Positions 1 through 10,528 of a stretch of DNA of 64,000 nt are shown here, piece after piece; positions within the stretch are counted from its first letter, which is position 1; each line of letters starts with the position of its first letter. Source of the DNA: Desulfobacteraceae bacterium Eth-SRB2 (GTDB lineage Bacteria; Desulfobacterota; Desulfobacteria; Desulfobacterales; UBA11574); the NCBI GenBank assembly GCA_004193595.1, contig RPGQ01000008.1, positions 44,278 to 108,277 on the forward strand. The letters run 5' to 3'. The position numbers and the translations under genes were made by a program. Below the pieces are notes generated by a model. It ran no database searches. It was not told the origin of the DNA and saw only the letters and a program-made list of their open reading frames with translations.

Positions 1-297
1 AAACCATCGACGAAACATCTAAAGAAGCTATACCGGATAATGAGTTGGACAACGATGAGATTTCAGCGGGTTCGGATGTTCAGGAGGTTTTAAAAGAAGA
101 AACCATCGACGAAACATCTAAAGAAGCTATACCGGATAATGAGTTGGACAACGATGAGATTTCAGCGGGTTCGGATGTTCAGGAGGTTTTAAAAGAAGAA
201 ACCATCGACGAAACATCTAAAGAAGCCATACCGGATAATGAGTTGGACGACCATGAGATTTCAGCGGGTTCGGATGTTCAGAAGGTCTTAAAAGAAA
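1..297 (+). repeat. 99-bp in-frame tandem repeat, three copies
   Basis: Copies begin at about 1, 100 and 199 with an exact 99-bp period (33 codons). They are nearly identical at DNA level, including synonymous positions, which points to recent slippage or unequal recombination. The array may continue to the left of the window. Confidence 0.9.
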
Positions 298-368
298 ATG
301 GTGATAGTGATGAGCAGATATCCGACCATTCTTTATCAGCTGATAATGCTGCAGAAGATAACGGATAA
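3..368 (+). CDS. nusA: C-terminal acidic tail of probable NusA (5' end outside the window)
   Basis: The reading frame is open from the window edge to a TAA at 366–368, so only the last ~121 residues are present. What is visible is almost entirely acidic and low-complexity, built from three copies of a 33-residue unit with Glu/Asp/Ser and ending in a short acidic tail. No catalytic or RNA-binding domain is in view. The name rests on context: the gene sits about 100 bp upstream of infB on the same strand, where nusA normally lies in this conserved operon. NusA is the transcription elongation/termination factor that binds RNA polymerase and RNA, and acidic C-terminal extensions are known in the family. 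It could instead be another acidic protein inserted upstream of infB. Confidence 0.6.
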   Translation, partial: TIDETSKEAIPDNELDNDEISAGSDVQEVLKEETIDETSKEAIPDNELDNDEISAGSDVQEVLKEETIDETSKEAIPDNELDDHEISAGSDVQKVLKENGDSDEQISDHSLSADNAAEDNG

Positions 369-469
369 CCGAATATTATGGCCGGGTTGACTTTTCAAAT
401 CGGCCAAATTAACATGCTGAGAATAAACATAAACAAAAATTCGGTAATAACCGAATTCAGGGGGGATGG

Positions 470-3160
470 ATGGCAAAGATCAGGATATATGAACTTGCCA
501 GAGATCTTAACGTAACAAATAAGGAACTTCTTGAAAAGATACGGAATATGGATATTGATGTAAAAAGCCATATGAGTTCTCTGGATGATGAAGCTGTGAC
601 CAGGATAAAAATGGATTTACTTGGCTCACCAAAAAAAGATGTTGAGGAAACGCGTATAAAGCCGTCGATTATCCGAAGACGGAAAAAACGTGTGCAGCAA
701 ATACCGGTGCAGGCAGAGACGGCTATTGAACCGGAGCAGCATACCGAAAAGGCAGAAGTTGCTGATCAATCGTCTGAAAAAGCACTTAAAGAAAAAGAAA
801 TCCCCCCGGAAAAAGAACTGGAAGAGCTTCTTAAGAAAGAAGTTCCTGAACCTGTTGCCAAAGGGAAAAAGGCTGTTGAGAAAGACACAACAGGCAAGGA
901 GGACACAATAGAGGAAGCCGTTGCACAACCCATTGTATCGAAAGAAAAACATAAAGTCGAAAAACCGGTCGCTTTAAAGAAATTAAAAAAGAAAAAAGAC
1001 GCTAAAAAAATTAAAAAAGATGTTCCGGCAAAGATTATAAAACTGCCCGTAACCCCTGCCCCTGAGAAAAAAGCGCCCGAGATCGAAAAAGACCGGGTCC
1101 ATATACCCAAAACAAAACTTGAAAAAATACCGACACCGAAAACAGAGGTAACTAAAAGTAAAGCACCACTGAAAGAGTCGCCGGAAAAAGACAAAAAGAC
1201 AAAAAAGAAATTTACAAAAAAGGTCGACGAAACTGCAAAAGACAGGAAGTTTTTCAAAAAGAAAATTTCCTTCCGAAAAAAAGAGGTGGTTGAGGGGGCC
1301 GATCTTTATACTAAGGGTCATCGGATTCGCAAGGGCCGAAAAGGTGGAAAGGCTAAAACCACCCTTATGAAACAAAAGCCTTTGATAACTACTCCTAAAG
1401 CCATTAAACGTAGAATAAAAATTGATGAGGCCATTGCTCTGTCTGATCTGGCAAAACGAATGGGAATCAAAGCCGGAGAAATGATCAAAAAGCTGATGGC
1501 GTTAGGTGTTATGGCAACGGTTAACCAGGCCATAGACTTTGATACCGCCGTTCTTGTGGCCGCTGAATTCGATTACGAACTGGAAAAAGCCTCTTTTGAG
1601 GAAGAAGCCGTTTTAAATATAGAAAAGGATGATCCGGATAAGCTCATCGCAAGGCCGGTTGTGGTAACTATTATGGGACATGTGGATCATGGGAAGACAT
1701 CTCTTCTTGATGTGATAAGAAAAACCAAAGTCACGGAAAATGAAGCCGGGGGAATCACCCAACATATCGGCGCCTATAATGTATCCACAGATAAAGGCCA
1801 GATCGTATTTCTGGATACGCCGGGCCATGAGGCGTTTACTGAAATGCGGGCTCGAGGCGCCAAGGTCACGGACTTGGTAATTCTGGTTGTTGCTGCTGAT
1901 GATGGTGTCATGCCGCAGACCATTGAGGCGATAAACCACTCCAAAGCCGCAAAAGTTCCGATCATCGTAGCAATTAATAAAATAGACAAAGACAATGCTG
2001 ATCCTGAACGTGTTCAGCGTGAACTTGCAGATGTAGGTCTTGCACCTGAGGATTGGGGCGGAGATACCATCTTCGTCCAGGTTTCTGCAAAGAAGAAGCA
2101 GGGAATTGATGATCTGCTTGAAATGGTTCTGCTTCAGGCAGAAATTTTGGAGCTTAAAGCAAATCCGGATAGGCTTGCCATGGGTTACGTGGTTGAAGCA
2201 AAGCTTGATTCAGGCAGAGGCCCTGTTGCCACGGTTTTGATTAAGCAGGGAACTCTGGCGATTCATGATCCGGTGGTTTGCGGCATACACTATGGCAAAA
2301 TACGCGCCTTGCTCAACGACAGGGGAATGCAGGTAGCGTCCGCCGGACCTTCGATGCCGGTTGAAATAATTGGGCTTTCAGGGGTTCCTAATGCCGGAGA
2401 TAAATTGCTTGGGCTGGCAGACGAAAAGAATGCCAAGCAGGTCAGTGCGCATCGAATACAGAAACAACGGTCTAAAGAACTGGCAAAAACCAGCAGATTA
2501 AGTCTTGAAAAACTTTATGAGCAGATACAGACAAACAAGGTTAAGGATCTAAACCTCATAATAAAAACCGATGTCCATGGTTCTATCGAAGCCATTGAAG
2601 AGGCTTTGATAAAACTTTCCAACGAGGAAGTCAGAATTAACGTGGTCCATTCAGCTACCGGCACATTGACCGAATCGGATATTTCCCTGGCCACCGTTTC
2701 TAATGCCATAATTATAGGGTTTAACGTTCGTCCCACTTCTAAAATTCAAGCGCTTGCTTATGAAGAAAGCGTGGACATACGTTTTTATAATGTCATTTAT
2801 GATATTATAAAAGAAATCAAGGATGCCATACTCGGTATGATGTCGTCTACTTTTGAAGAACGTACCCTGGGCAAAGCCGAAGTCCGCGAAGTGTTCCACG
2901 TCCCAAAAATCGGGGCTATCGCAGGTTGCTATGTCACCGAGGGTAAAATAGAGCGGGGCCAGCTTGTGCGCGTCCTCAGGGATTGGGTTGTCTGTTATGA
3001 GGGTAAAATTTCTTCCCTCCGGCATTTCAAAGACGATATCAAAGAAGCCCAGAGCGGTTATGAATGCGGAATCGGCATTCATAAATATAATGACATCAAG
3101 GTGGGTGATATAATAGAATGTTACTACCTTGAGGAGATTAAACCTGAACTTAAAGAGTAG
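470..3160 (+). CDS. infB: Translation initiation factor IF-2
   Basis: IF-2 is the GTPase that brings initiator tRNA to the 30S subunit and promotes subunit joining. The 896-residue protein has an N-terminal IF2_N helical domain (about residues 1–50), a long Lys/Glu-rich linker (about 70–310), and a second IF2_N-like domain (about 316–375). The G domain follows, with the P-loop GHVDHGKT near residue 403, the DTPGHE switch and NKID near 503, and then the C-terminal beta-barrel and fMet-tRNA-binding domains. The ATG at 470 follows a strong purine-rich RBS (AGGGGGGA at 459–466). It lies downstream of the probable nusA gene and is followed by a small palindromic repeat before ylxP. The length fits proteobacterial IF-2 with an expanded linker. 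Confidence 0.98.
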   Translation: MAKIRIYELARDLNVTNKELLEKIRNMDIDVKSHMSSLDDEAVTRIKMDLLGSPKKDVEETRIKPSIIRRRKKRVQQIPVQAETAIEPEQHTEKAEVADQSSEKALKEKEIPPEKELEELLKKEVPEPVAKGKKAVEKDTTGKEDTIEEAVAQPIVSKEKHKVEKPVALKKLKKKKDAKKIKKDVPAKIIKLPVTPAPEKKAPEIEKDRVHIPKTKLEKIPTPKTEVTKSKAPLKESPEKDKKTKKKFTKKVDETAKDRKFFKKKISFRKKEVVEGADLYTKGHRIRKGRKGGKAKTTLMKQKPLITTPKAIKRRIKIDEAIALSDLAKRMGIKAGEMIKKLMALGVMATVNQAIDFDTAVLVAAEFDYELEKASFEEEAVLNIEKDDPDKLIARPVVVTIMGHVDHGKTSLLDVIRKTKVTENEAGGITQHIGAYNVSTDKGQIVFLDTPGHEAFTEMRARGAKVTDLVILVVAADDGVMPQTIEAINHSKAAKVPIIVAINKIDKDNADPERVQRELADVGLAPEDWGGDTIFVQVSAKKKQGIDDLLEMVLLQAEILELKANPDRLAMGYVVEAKLDSGRGPVATVLIKQGTLAIHDPVVCGIHYGKIRALLNDRGMQVASAGPSMPVEIIGLSGVPNAGDKLLGLADEKNAKQVSAHRIQKQRSKELAKTSRLSLEKLYEQIQTNKVKDLNLIIKTDVHGSIEAIEEALIKLSNEEVRINVVHSATGTLTESDISLATVSNAIIIGFNVRPTSKIQALAYEESVDIRFYNVIYDIIKEIKDAILGMMSSTFEERTLGKAEVREVFHVPKIGAIAGCYVTEGKIERGQLVRVLRDWVVCYEGKISSLRHFKDDIKEAQSGYECGIGIHKYNDIKVGDIIECYYLEEIKPELKE

Positions 3161-3162
3161 AG

Positions 3163-3302
3163 AGACCTTTGAAAAATGTCCAATTTTGTTCAAGGACAAG
3201 AAAGGCGAAAATTTTAACCACAGACATACATTGAGTATTTCGAGGATTAAAATTTGAGCCTGACGCCGGCATTGGGCAAAAGGGGGCGTTTTGCAAAGGT
3301 CT
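3163..3302 (+). repeat. MITE-like inverted-repeat element between infB and ylxP
   Basis: The ~140-bp segment is bounded by the perfect inverted repeat AGACCTTTG (3163–3171) and CAAAGGTCT (3294–3302). The similarity continues imperfectly for about 26 bp inward on both sides. It contains no ORF. It separates infB from the rest of the operon and could form an RNA hairpin affecting downstream expression. Confidence 0.65.
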
Positions 3303-3390
3303 ATAGATGTGTACTTGGCACGGGTATAAATTGAGGTTAACATCAACAAAATGTTCAAATATGACCGTGCCAAATATAAGTGAGAGTGAC

Positions 3391-3678
3391 ATGGTTGCGG
3401 GTTTAGGGACTATCACATTCAGATTGCATGATTGCCGTTCTTTAAAAGGCAAAAGGAAAATTGTAAAATCGATCATTAGCCGGCTGCGCAACAATTTTAA
3501 TGCTTCGGTTGCAGAGGTCGGATCAAATGACATCTATCAAAAGGCAGTGATAGGGTTTTCCCTGGTGGGCAACAATCGAAAGGTGATAAACTCTAAGATA
3601 GACAAGATTTTTAATCTGGCAGAGGAGTTGAATCTGGCCGAGATCATCGACAGTGAAATGGAGATCATCAATTTATGA
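3391..3678 (+). CDS. ylxP: DUF503 / YlxP-family protein
   Basis: This is a 95-residue protein of the DUF503 (YlxP) family, which is regularly found between infB and rbfA. The family is small and linked by context to ribosome maturation; its exact biochemical role is not established. The start at 3391 is chosen because family members begin directly with a strand like MVAGLGTI followed by the conserved RSLKGKR and VAEV motifs, both visible here. Longer readings to 3361 or 3307 add non-homologous residues. The stop overlaps the rbfA start as ATGA, indicating translational coupling. Confidence 0.85.
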   Translation: MVAGLGTITFRLHDCRSLKGKRKIVKSIISRLRNNFNASVAEVGSNDIYQKAVIGFSLVGNNRKVINSKIDKIFNLAEELNLAEIIDSEMEIINL

Positions 3679-4052
3679 AACCATTTGCACGATCTGACAG
3701 AGTCAGTGGCCAGATACAAAAAGTATTGTCGGAAATATTGCTGAAAAAAATAAAAGATCCTCGTCTTAAAAATGCCAGCATTACAGATGTAAAAATGTCT
3801 CGAGATTTAAGAATTGCACGGATATACTTCGTTGCATCCGGTAACAAAAAAAGCATGGAAGAGGCGGCAGAAGGATTTAAAAGTGCTCTGGGGTATGTAA
3901 AACGTACACTTGCTCGCCAGTTGGGTTTGCGGTATATGCCGGATCTCAAATTTTTTTACGATGAATCTTTTGAATACGGATCACAAATAGATAAGGTTTT
4001 GAAGGCTGTAAAAGCGAATAATGGACCAAATAATACCTTATTTGAAAAATAG
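3675..4052 (+). CDS. rbfA: 30S ribosome-binding factor A
   Basis: The 125-residue protein has the expected KH-like RbfA fold. The N-terminus SDRVSGQIQKVLSEIL, the conserved KDPRL turn and the ITDVKMSRDLRIARIYF strand are typical. RbfA binds immature 30S particles and helps process the 5' end of 16S rRNA, with a role in cold adaptation. It overlaps ylxP by 4 bp upstream and nrnA by 32 bp downstream, so it belongs to a tightly coupled operon. Its length is normal for the family. Confidence 0.95.
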   Translation: MKPFARSDRVSGQIQKVLSEILLKKIKDPRLKNASITDVKMSRDLRIARIYFVASGNKKSMEEAAEGFKSALGYVKRTLARQLGLRYMPDLKFFYDESFEYGSQIDKVLKAVKANNGPNNTLFEK

Positions 4053-4992
4053 CGACCACATTTTAGTTGCTTCCCACACGAACCCGGACGGCGATGCAAT
4101 CGGCTCTTTGATCGCCATGGGACTTTGTTTTGATGCATTGAATAAAAAAACAACATTATACAATGAAAGTCCCATTCCTGCTGTGTACCGTTTCCTCCCT
4201 GCTGCAAATCGTGTTGTGAGGAATATAAAAAACCAAAATTACGATCTTGCCGTTATTCTTGATTGCGGAGATTTACAACGAATCGGGAAGGCTGTTTCAA
4301 CGGTTAGACAGATTCCCATCATTGTCAACATCGATCATCATGTTACCAATACCGGTTTTGGTCATATTCAACTCATAGATACTTCAGCATGTGCCACCGC
4401 TGAAATCATATACCGTTTGATAAAACAGATGGATATTCCCTTTGACAAAGCCATTGCTACGTCAATATACACGGGAATCTTGACCGATACCGGTTCATTT
4501 CGCTTTTCAAATACAAACCGGGCTGCTTTTTCAATCTGTCAAGAAATGGTAGGATTGGGCGTGGATCCTTATGATATTGCACAACATGTATATGGAGGAA
4601 CATATTCTCTGGGCCGCATAAAGCTTCTTAATCTGGCCCTTGACTCTATTAAGATCTCAAATAACGGCAAACTGTCAATTATGACACTGAGTCAAGATAT
4701 GTTTAATGAAACACATACCCAGGCGGAAGATGTAGACGGTTTGATCAATTACGCAAAACGTATTGAGGATGTCAAAGTTGCGGCACTGATACAGGAAAAC
4801 CGGAACGGCAAAGAAAATTCAAAAGATTTTAAGAGGTTTCATGTCAGTCTCCGTTCCGATGGAACGGTTGATGTGGCTTCAATTGCAGCTTCCTTTGGCG
4901 GCGGAGGCCATTCCATTGCCGCCGGATTCAGTATTGAAACCACGCTTTCTGATATAACATCACAAATCTTAAAGCTGGCTGAAAAAATATAA
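4021..4992 (+). CDS. nrnA: DHH/DHHA1 phosphoesterase, NrnA-type oligoribonuclease/pAp phosphatase
   Basis: The 323-residue protein carries DHH-family motifs: NPDGDAIGS near residue 23, VNIDHHVTN near 102, and a C-terminal DHHA1 domain with the FGGGGHSIAAG nucleotide-binding loop near 290. NrnA enzymes degrade 2–5-nt RNAs and dephosphorylate 3'-phosphoadenosine 5'-phosphate using Mn2+, in the cytoplasm. The rbfA–nrnA–truB order is common outside the Enterobacteria. The start lies inside the 3' end of rbfA, which implies coupled translation. The pAp phosphatase role would fit a sulfur-metabolising organism, but that is inference. Confidence 0.9.
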   Translation: MDQIIPYLKNSDHILVASHTNPDGDAIGSLIAMGLCFDALNKKTTLYNESPIPAVYRFLPAANRVVRNIKNQNYDLAVILDCGDLQRIGKAVSTVRQIPIIVNIDHHVTNTGFGHIQLIDTSACATAEIIYRLIKQMDIPFDKAIATSIYTGILTDTGSFRFSNTNRAAFSICQEMVGLGVDPYDIAQHVYGGTYSLGRIKLLNLALDSIKISNNGKLSIMTLSQDMFNETHTQAEDVDGLINYAKRIEDVKVAALIQENRNGKENSKDFKRFHVSLRSDGTVDVASIAASFGGGGHSIAAGFSIETTLSDITSQILKLAEKI

Positions 4993-5158
4993 CTGAACTT
5001 AGGGGCTTCGCCCCAATTGGAATAATGGAATGATGGAGTAATGGAATGATGGTTTGGAAGGAGTTTTTTACAATTAAAATCCTTTATTTCCGACATTACC
5101 CCAACATTCCAGTATTCCATTATTCCATTCTGACGGCATAAACAGGTTGCCATTAATA
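4993..5158. repeat. Dispersed palindromic repeat, family A, copy 1
   Basis: The element has a short GC hairpin (GGGGC-TTC-GCCCC at 5002–5014), then runs of GGAATAATGGAATGATGG-type sequence, and ends with the complementary ATTCCAGTATTCCATTATTCC run near 5103–5130. It therefore folds on itself. Related copies lie at about 17360–17505, 47190–47275 and 63725–63880. No coding potential is evident. Confidence 0.75.
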
Positions 5159-5203
5159 AATTTATAATTTCAAAAAGTTGTAGGGTTTTATAGATGTTAA
5201 CTT

Positions 5204-6115
5204 ATGCAGCCTGAATTAAACGGGATTTTACTTGTTGATAAACCCGCAGGTATAACCTCAGCCAAGGTAGTTGCCCGTATAAAGAAAATATTTAGAGCAA
5301 AAAAAGTCGGGCATACCGGTACACTTGATCCTTTTGCAACAGGTATCTTGATATGCTGTATCAATCGTGGGACAAAGCTTGCCAGGTTTTTCCTGCACGG
5401 TAACAAAAAATATGAAGCTGTTCTTCACTTGGGTATTGACACAGACACGCAGGATTCAACCGGAATTGTTACATCCACATGTGATAACGTATTATTTTCT
5501 GAAATAAAAATACGGTCTGTATTTAACCGGTTTAAGGGAACGATTGAGCAAATTCCGCCGGTTTATTCGGCACTGAAATGTAAGGGAACCCCCCTTTACA
5601 AGCTGGCGCGCAGGGGCAACCCGGTTCAGAAACCGGCAAGACGCATCACTATTTTTAACATTGAAATACTTGGAATCAATCTGCCGTTGATACATTTTAG
5701 TGTATCCTGCTCAGCAGGTACATATATCCGAACACTCTGTGCAGATATAGGAAAATCTCTCGGATGCGGCGGCCACCTTAAAGAATTAAGGCGGATCCAA
5801 AGCGGCGGGTTCTCAATTACCGAGGCTGCAGAATTATCAGAGATAGAAAATTTTGCTTTATCCGGGAAAATATCCCATCGGATAATAAGCATGTCAAACG
5901 CCTTGCAGGATATGCCCGAACATATTTCTGATAAAGCTTTGGCAAAAAAAATAATGCATGGCAATATCATAACAAAAAAGGATTTAAGGCCGATACAACC
6001 AGAGACATCAGAAGGTTTTATCAAAATTGTTGATACAAATAACCATCTTATTGCCGTATTAAAGGATACAAAAAAGAGAAATAGCTTAAGTTATTGTTGC
6101 GTATTCAACAATTAA
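5204..6115 (+). CDS. truB: tRNA pseudouridine-55 synthase
   Basis: TruB converts U55 to pseudouridine in the T-loop of tRNAs and also acts as a tRNA-folding chaperone. The 303-residue protein has the N-terminal motif GILLVDKPAGITS and the catalytic motif GHTGTLDPFATG with the nucleophilic Asp at residue 42. It also has the later CSAGTYIRTLCADIG motif typical of the family, followed by a C-terminal PUA-like region. It is separated from nrnA by a family A repeat but keeps the standard operon position upstream of rpsO. Confidence 0.96.
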   Translation: MQPELNGILLVDKPAGITSAKVVARIKKIFRAKKVGHTGTLDPFATGILICCINRGTKLARFFLHGNKKYEAVLHLGIDTDTQDSTGIVTSTCDNVLFSEIKIRSVFNRFKGTIEQIPPVYSALKCKGTPLYKLARRGNPVQKPARRITIFNIEILGINLPLIHFSVSCSAGTYIRTLCADIGKSLGCGGHLKELRRIQSGGFSITEAAELSEIENFALSGKISHRIISMSNALQDMPEHISDKALAKKIMHGNIITKKDLRPIQPETSEGFIKIVDTNNHLIAVLKDTKKRNSLSYCCVFNN

Positions 6116-6190
6116 CTCGAATTTCATCAGGTTGTCTTGAATATTTCATGAACGAAAAAATCTTTATTTAACAAGAGGAGGCGAAAAAAA

Positions 6191-6460
6191 TTGGTTTTAA
6201 CAACGAAAGACAAAAAAGAGCTGATCGAGCGGTTTAAGTTGCACGAAAACGATACCGGTTCTCCGGAAGTACAGGTCGGACTTTTGTCATACCGTATTTC
6301 TTATCTTACAGACCACTTAAAGGTTCATAAAAAAGATCATCATTCCAGAAGGGGGTTGTTGATTTTAGTGGGAAGACGGCGCAGGCTCTTAAACTATGTA
6401 AAAAATAAAGATGTAAAACGATACAGGGCAATCATCGAAACCCTGGGACTGAGAAGATAG
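6191..6460 (+). CDS. rpsO: 30S ribosomal protein S15
   Basis: The 89-residue protein is a full-length S15, with the N-terminal KKELIERF helix, the [14 protein letters not shown] motif and the DHHSRRGLL rRNA-binding region. The start codon is TTG at 6191, preceded by a strong RBS (AAGAGGAGG around 6173–6181); no ATG exists at the expected position. S15 binds the central domain of 16S rRNA early in 30S assembly. It lies directly upstream of pnp, as in most bacteria. Confidence 0.97.
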   Translation: MVLTTKDKKELIERFKLHENDTGSPEVQVGLLSYRISYLTDHLKVHKKDHHSRRGLLILVGRRRRLLNYVKNKDVKRYRAIIETLGLRR

Positions 6461-6704
6461 AGCACAAATTTTATATGATTTCTTGCCCGGGAGACAGCAT
6501 ATACAGCCTAAGTTATTACATGCCTGTATTGTTCGTATAGGCAAAAGCCAGCCTTATAGAACCGTATCTGAATAAGGGCTTAATTTTTAATTCTGCAATC
6601 AGCAATTGAACTTGACCGTTTGCTATTTAATGATCAGCCCAAAAAAATATGGGGCTTGGCATGCAATTACAGGTTTGAAGCTGCTTTGCTTTTAGGAGAC
6701 AAAT

Positions 6705-8789
6705 ATGGAAACTTTACTCAAAACTGAAATCGGTGGAAAAACACTGAGTATCGAAGCCGGCAAAATCGCCAAACAGGCATCCGGTTCGGTTGTGGTTCAA
6801 TATGGAGACACCATTGTACTTGTTGCAGTGGTCTCTTCTCAAGAAGAACGCACCATAGATTTTTTGCCGCTTACCGTTGAATATCAGGAAAAGGGGTATG
6901 CGGCGGGCCGAATACCCGGGAATTATTTCAGGCGCGAAATCGGCAGGCCCAGTGAAAAGGAGACCCTGACCGCCCGCCTTATAGACCGTCCCATCCGGCC
7001 GCTTTTTCCCAAAGAATACCGATGTGAAACCCAGGTTATTGCAACCGTGCTCTCCATGGACCAGGAAAATGATCCCGACGTTCTGGCAATGATAGGGACA
7101 TCTGCGGCTCTTGAAATATCGGATATTCCATTTGCGGGGCCCATCGCATGTGTACGTGTCGGCCGCATAGACGGTCAATTAAAAATCAATCCCACCGTAG
7201 ACGAATACGAAAATTTGGATATCAACATCATTGTTGCCGGCTCAAAAACCGGTGTTGTAATGGTAGAAGGCGGTGGCAATATTGTTAGTGAATCTGATAT
7301 GCTTGAAGCAATTTTTTTCGGCCATAAGGCCATGCAGCCACTTTTAGATATACAAGTGAAACTCAAGGAAATCAACGGAGTGCCCAAACGGCCCTTAACC
7401 CCGCCCCAAAGGGATAATGAGCTGGTTGAAAAAATTGAGCCCCAGGCATCCCCGAGGATATGCGAAGCCCTGATGATACCTGAAAAAATTAAACGAAGCG
7501 TTGCACTCAGGGCAATAAAATCAGACATTTTTGAACAACTCGGGGAAGACTGTGTGGATCGCAAAAGAGAAGTAAACACGATATTTAATGACATACTCAA
7601 AAAAATCAGCAGAGACGTTATTCTCAAAGAAAGGCGCCGAATTGATAATAGAAAATTTGATGAAATAAGGCCGATTACCTGTGAGGTCGGCATATTGCCC
7701 AGACCCCACGGCAGTGCTCTTTTTACACGTGGAGAAACCCAGGTGATATGTGTGCTGACCCTCGGGTCAGGTCGGGATGAGCAGCGTGTGGAGACGCTAC
7801 TCGGTGAAGAACAGAGGCCCTTTATGCTCCATTACAATTTTCCACCGTATTCGGTAGGAGAAGTCAGACGCATCGGCGGACCGAGCCGCAGGGATATCGG
7901 CCACGGCGGGCTGTCCACCAGGGCCATAGAAAAAAGCCTCCCGGCCAAGGAAGAATTTGACTATACCATCCGCCTTGTTTCAGAAGTCTTGGAGTCCAAC
8001 GGATCTTCATCCATGGGAACCGTATGTTCGGGCACCCTAGCGCTGATGGACGGTGGCGTTCCAATCAAAGCTCCGGTTTCCGGAATTGCCATGGGGCTTG
8101 TAAAGGAAGGAGATGATGTGGTTATCCTATCGGATATTCTTGGGGATGAAGACCACACCGGTGATATGGATTTTAAGGTTGCCGGCACAAAAGACGGCAT
8201 AACCGCACTCCAGATGGATATAAAAATTCATGAACTTTCCAGGGAGATTATGGGAAAATCCCTTGAGCAGGCACGTGTGGGTCGACTTCATATCCTTGAC
8301 AGGATGTTAGCAGCTCTTAAGGAACCTCGCGACCAAATTTCCCCTTTTGCGCCGATAATCATTACTCTCCATATTAATCCCGACAAGATCCGTGAAGTCA
8401 TCGGTCCCGGGGGAAAAATCATCAGGGCAATTCAAAATGAAACCGATACAAAACTTGAAATAGATGATCAGGGTGTGGTCAAAATTGCCGCTTTTTCCCA
8501 GGAAGAAGCAAATGCCGCCGTGAAGATGATCGATGAAATTGTAATGGAACCCGAAGTGGGAGAAATTTATGAAGGCACGGTTGTAAAGATCATGGATTTT
8601 GGTGCATTTGTCCAGATAATGCCCGGAACAGACGGTCTTGTTCATATTTCACAACTTGCCAATCACCGGGTAAACAAAGTAACTGATATTGTAAAGGAAG
8701 GGGATCGTATCAAAGTCAAGGTGCTTGAAATCAACAGAGACGGAAAAATCCGTCTGAGCCACAAAGCTGTCCTGGAAGAAGAAAAATAG
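6705..8789 (+). CDS. pnp: Polyribonucleotide nucleotidyltransferase (PNPase)
   Basis: PNPase is the phosphorolytic 3'→5' exoribonuclease of the mRNA decay machinery. The 694-residue protein contains two RNase PH domains separated by the all-alpha linker. The second carries [20 protein letters not shown] and the catalytic-site [15 protein letters not shown] motif. A KH domain with the [11 protein letters not shown] loop (near residue 567) and a C-terminal S1 domain (from about residue 624) follow. The RBS TTAGGAG lies just upstream of ATG 6705. The 244-bp leader after rpsO is a plausible site for PNPase autoregulation, but no conserved element could be assigned. Confidence 0.98.
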   Translation: METLLKTEIGGKTLSIEAGKIAKQASGSVVVQYGDTIVLVAVVSSQEERTIDFLPLTVEYQEKGYAAGRIPGNYFRREIGRPSEKETLTARLIDRPIRPLFPKEYRCETQVIATVLSMDQENDPDVLAMIGTSAALEISDIPFAGPIACVRVGRIDGQLKINPTVDEYENLDINIIVAGSKTGVVMVEGGGNIVSESDMLEAIFFGHKAMQPLLDIQVKLKEINGVPKRPLTPPQRDNELVEKIEPQASPRICEALMIPEKIKRSVALRAIKSDIFEQLGEDCVDRKREVNTIFNDILKKISRDVILKERRRIDNRKFDEIRPITCEVGILPRPHGSALFTRGETQVICVLTLGSGRDEQRVETLLGEEQRPFMLHYNFPPYSVGEVRRIGGPSRRDIGHGGLSTRAIEKSLPAKEEFDYTIRLVSEVLESNGSSSMGTVCSGTLALMDGGVPIKAPVSGIAMGLVKEGDDVVILSDILGDEDHTGDMDFKVAGTKDGITALQMDIKIHELSREIMGKSLEQARVGRLHILDRMLAALKEPRDQISPFAPIIITLHINPDKIREVIGPGGKIIRAIQNETDTKLEIDDQGVVKIAAFSQEEANAAVKMIDEIVMEPEVGEIYEGTVVKIMDFGAFVQIMPGTDGLVHISQLANHRVNKVTDIVKEGDRIKVKVLEINRDGKIRLSHKAVLEEEK

Positions 8790-8799
8790 GCCAAGAAAA

Positions 8800-10065
8800 A
8801 TGGAGCACACCGTAAATAAAACCGTTCTCAATAACAGCATCAGAATTGTCAGTAAAAAAATGCCCCATGTTCATTCCGTATCAATGGGAGTATGGGTAAA
8901 TGTCGGCGCCCGGGATGAATCGTCATCTGAAAGCGGTCTTTCCCATTTTATTGAACATATGATTTTTAAGGGTACGGAAAAACGGACCGCTTTTCAGATT
9001 GCCAAGCAATTTGATGCCATCGGGGGCCAGACAAACGCTTTTACGAGTGCTGAAAATACGTGTTACCACGCAAAAGTCATTGACACCCATTTAGAAACCA
9101 TGGTCGATATTCTTTCTGATATATTTTTAAACTCCGTGTTTGACGAAAGAGAGGTTGAAAATGAGCGGGCGGTTATTCTTCAGGAAATCGCCATGGTGGA
9201 AGACAGCCCGGATGAATACATCCATGTGCTTTCGGGAAGTAATTTTTGGGGGGATAATTCTCTGGGACGATCCGTTCTCGGCTCTCGTGAAAATATTGCG
9301 GGTTTTAATGCCGAAGCCCTTAAAGGATTTTTTCACAAGTTTTATCAACCCGAACGTATTGTTATTTCGGCTGCAGGCAACCTGGAGCACAACCGCCTGG
9401 TCGATCTTATCGGGCCGGTCTTTGAATCAATTCGTCCGGGCAACGGCTTTCCCGAACGTATTACCCCCCAAGGCAACAGCAAGCTTAACCTGCACCAGAG
9501 ACAGTTGGAACAGGTTCATATCTGTCTGGGGATAAAAGGTATGTCCATAACCGATCCGAGACGGTATGCATATTCCCTGATGAACACTATTCTCGGGGGA
9601 AATATGAGTTCAAGACTGTTTCAGGAAATACGCGAAAAAAGAGGCCTGGCTTACTCTGTCTATTCTTTTATCTCATCTTATGTGGATACCGGTATATTTG
9701 GGGCCTATGCAGGCCTTAATCCTAAAAACGCCCGCAAAGCAACCGAACTGATTCTGAAAGAGATCTCCAGTCTTAAACAAACACGTGTTGATCCAAACGA
9801 ACTGAAAGATGCCAAGGAGCACACAAAAGGGAGTCTCATGCTTGCATCAGAAAGCAACGACAACCAAATGGTGCGACTGGCACAGAACGATACTCATTTT
9901 GGACGGTATATCCCTTTGGAAGAAATTGCAAATAATATCGAATCGGTTACCCAGGACGACATCTTTGATCTGGCGGAAAGCCTTTTTCAAAAAAGACGAT
10001 TTGCGTTGACCCTATTGGGATCGGTTACCCAAAAGAATGAATTTAACGATATTCTAACCCTCTGA
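8800..10065 (+). CDS. M16-family zinc peptidase (processing-peptidase-like)
   Basis: This 421-residue protein is a single-chain M16 (pitrilysin/mitochondrial processing peptidase-like) metallopeptidase. The inverted zinc motif HFIEH is at residues 49–53 (His49, Glu52, His53), with the downstream ligand Glu in the ENERAVILQEI helix. The C-terminal half shows the conserved RLFQEIREKRGLAYS motif. Such genes commonly follow pnp (YmxG/PqqL type) and probably degrade small peptides or signal-like fragments; the substrate is unknown. It starts 10 bp after the pnp stop. Confidence 0.9.
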   Translation: MEHTVNKTVLNNSIRIVSKKMPHVHSVSMGVWVNVGARDESSSESGLSHFIEHMIFKGTEKRTAFQIAKQFDAIGGQTNAFTSAENTCYHAKVIDTHLETMVDILSDIFLNSVFDEREVENERAVILQEIAMVEDSPDEYIHVLSGSNFWGDNSLGRSVLGSRENIAGFNAEALKGFFHKFYQPERIVISAAGNLEHNRLVDLIGPVFESIRPGNGFPERITPQGNSKLNLHQRQLEQVHICLGIKGMSITDPRRYAYSLMNTILGGNMSSRLFQEIREKRGLAYSVYSFISSYVDTGIFGAYAGLNPKNARKATELILKEISSLKQTRVDPNELKDAKEHTKGSLMLASESNDNQMVRLAQNDTHFGRYIPLEEIANNIESVTQDDIFDLAESLFQKRRFALTLLGSVTQKNEFNDILTL

Positions 10066-10068
10066 TTT

Positions 10069-10527
10069 ATGGATACTTCTCCCACCATCAAATTTCTTTG
10101 TTTAAGACCGGAATCGGATTCGGATATTCCCCTGCCCCGCTACATGACACCCAATGCCGCCGGCATGGACATATGTGCGGCCATAGAAACGGATATGGTA
10201 CTGATAAAAGGCGCTGTTGCTTTGATCCCCACCGGTTTTGCGGTTGCTATCCCCACAGGATTTGAAATCCAGATTCGTCCAAGAAGCGGACTGGCAGTAA
10301 CTCACGGTATTGGGATTATTAATTCCCCGGGCACCATAGATGCGGACTATCGAGGAGAAGTAAAGATCGCGGTTATTAACCTCGGAAAAAATAATTATAC
10401 GGTTCATCGGGGAGACAGAATTGCCCAAATGGTCGTCAAAAAGGTTTATCAAGCCAGACTAGAGGTTGTGGAACAACTCGATGAAACCCATCGCAATAAC
10501 GGCGGATTCGGGCACACGGGGCGTTAA
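10069..10527 (+). CDS. dut: Deoxyuridine 5'-triphosphate nucleotidohydrolase
   Basis: dUTPase hydrolyses dUTP to dUMP and pyrophosphate, keeping uracil out of DNA and supplying dTMP synthesis. All five trimeric dUTPase motifs are present in 152 residues: [34 protein letters not shown] and the glycine-rich C-terminal NGGFGHTG. It is 3 bp downstream of the M16 peptidase gene and abuts the next gene, so it is part of the same transcription unit. Confidence 0.96.
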   Translation: MDTSPTIKFLCLRPESDSDIPLPRYMTPNAAGMDICAAIETDMVLIKGAVALIPTGFAVAIPTGFEIQIRPRSGLAVTHGIGIINSPGTIDADYRGEVKIAVINLGKNNYTVHRGDRIAQMVVKKVYQARLEVVEQLDETHRNNGGFGHTGR

Positions 10528-10528
10528 G

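Noticed and set aside
1-368. Regular 99-bp repeats as a CRISPR array
   Set aside because: The units are contiguous, without spacers, in frame, and encode an acidic protein tail.
626-1375. Long minus-strand reading frames opposite infB
   Set aside because: They mirror the Lys/Glu-rich linker (hence Phe-rich antisense proteins), have no RBS and no family features.
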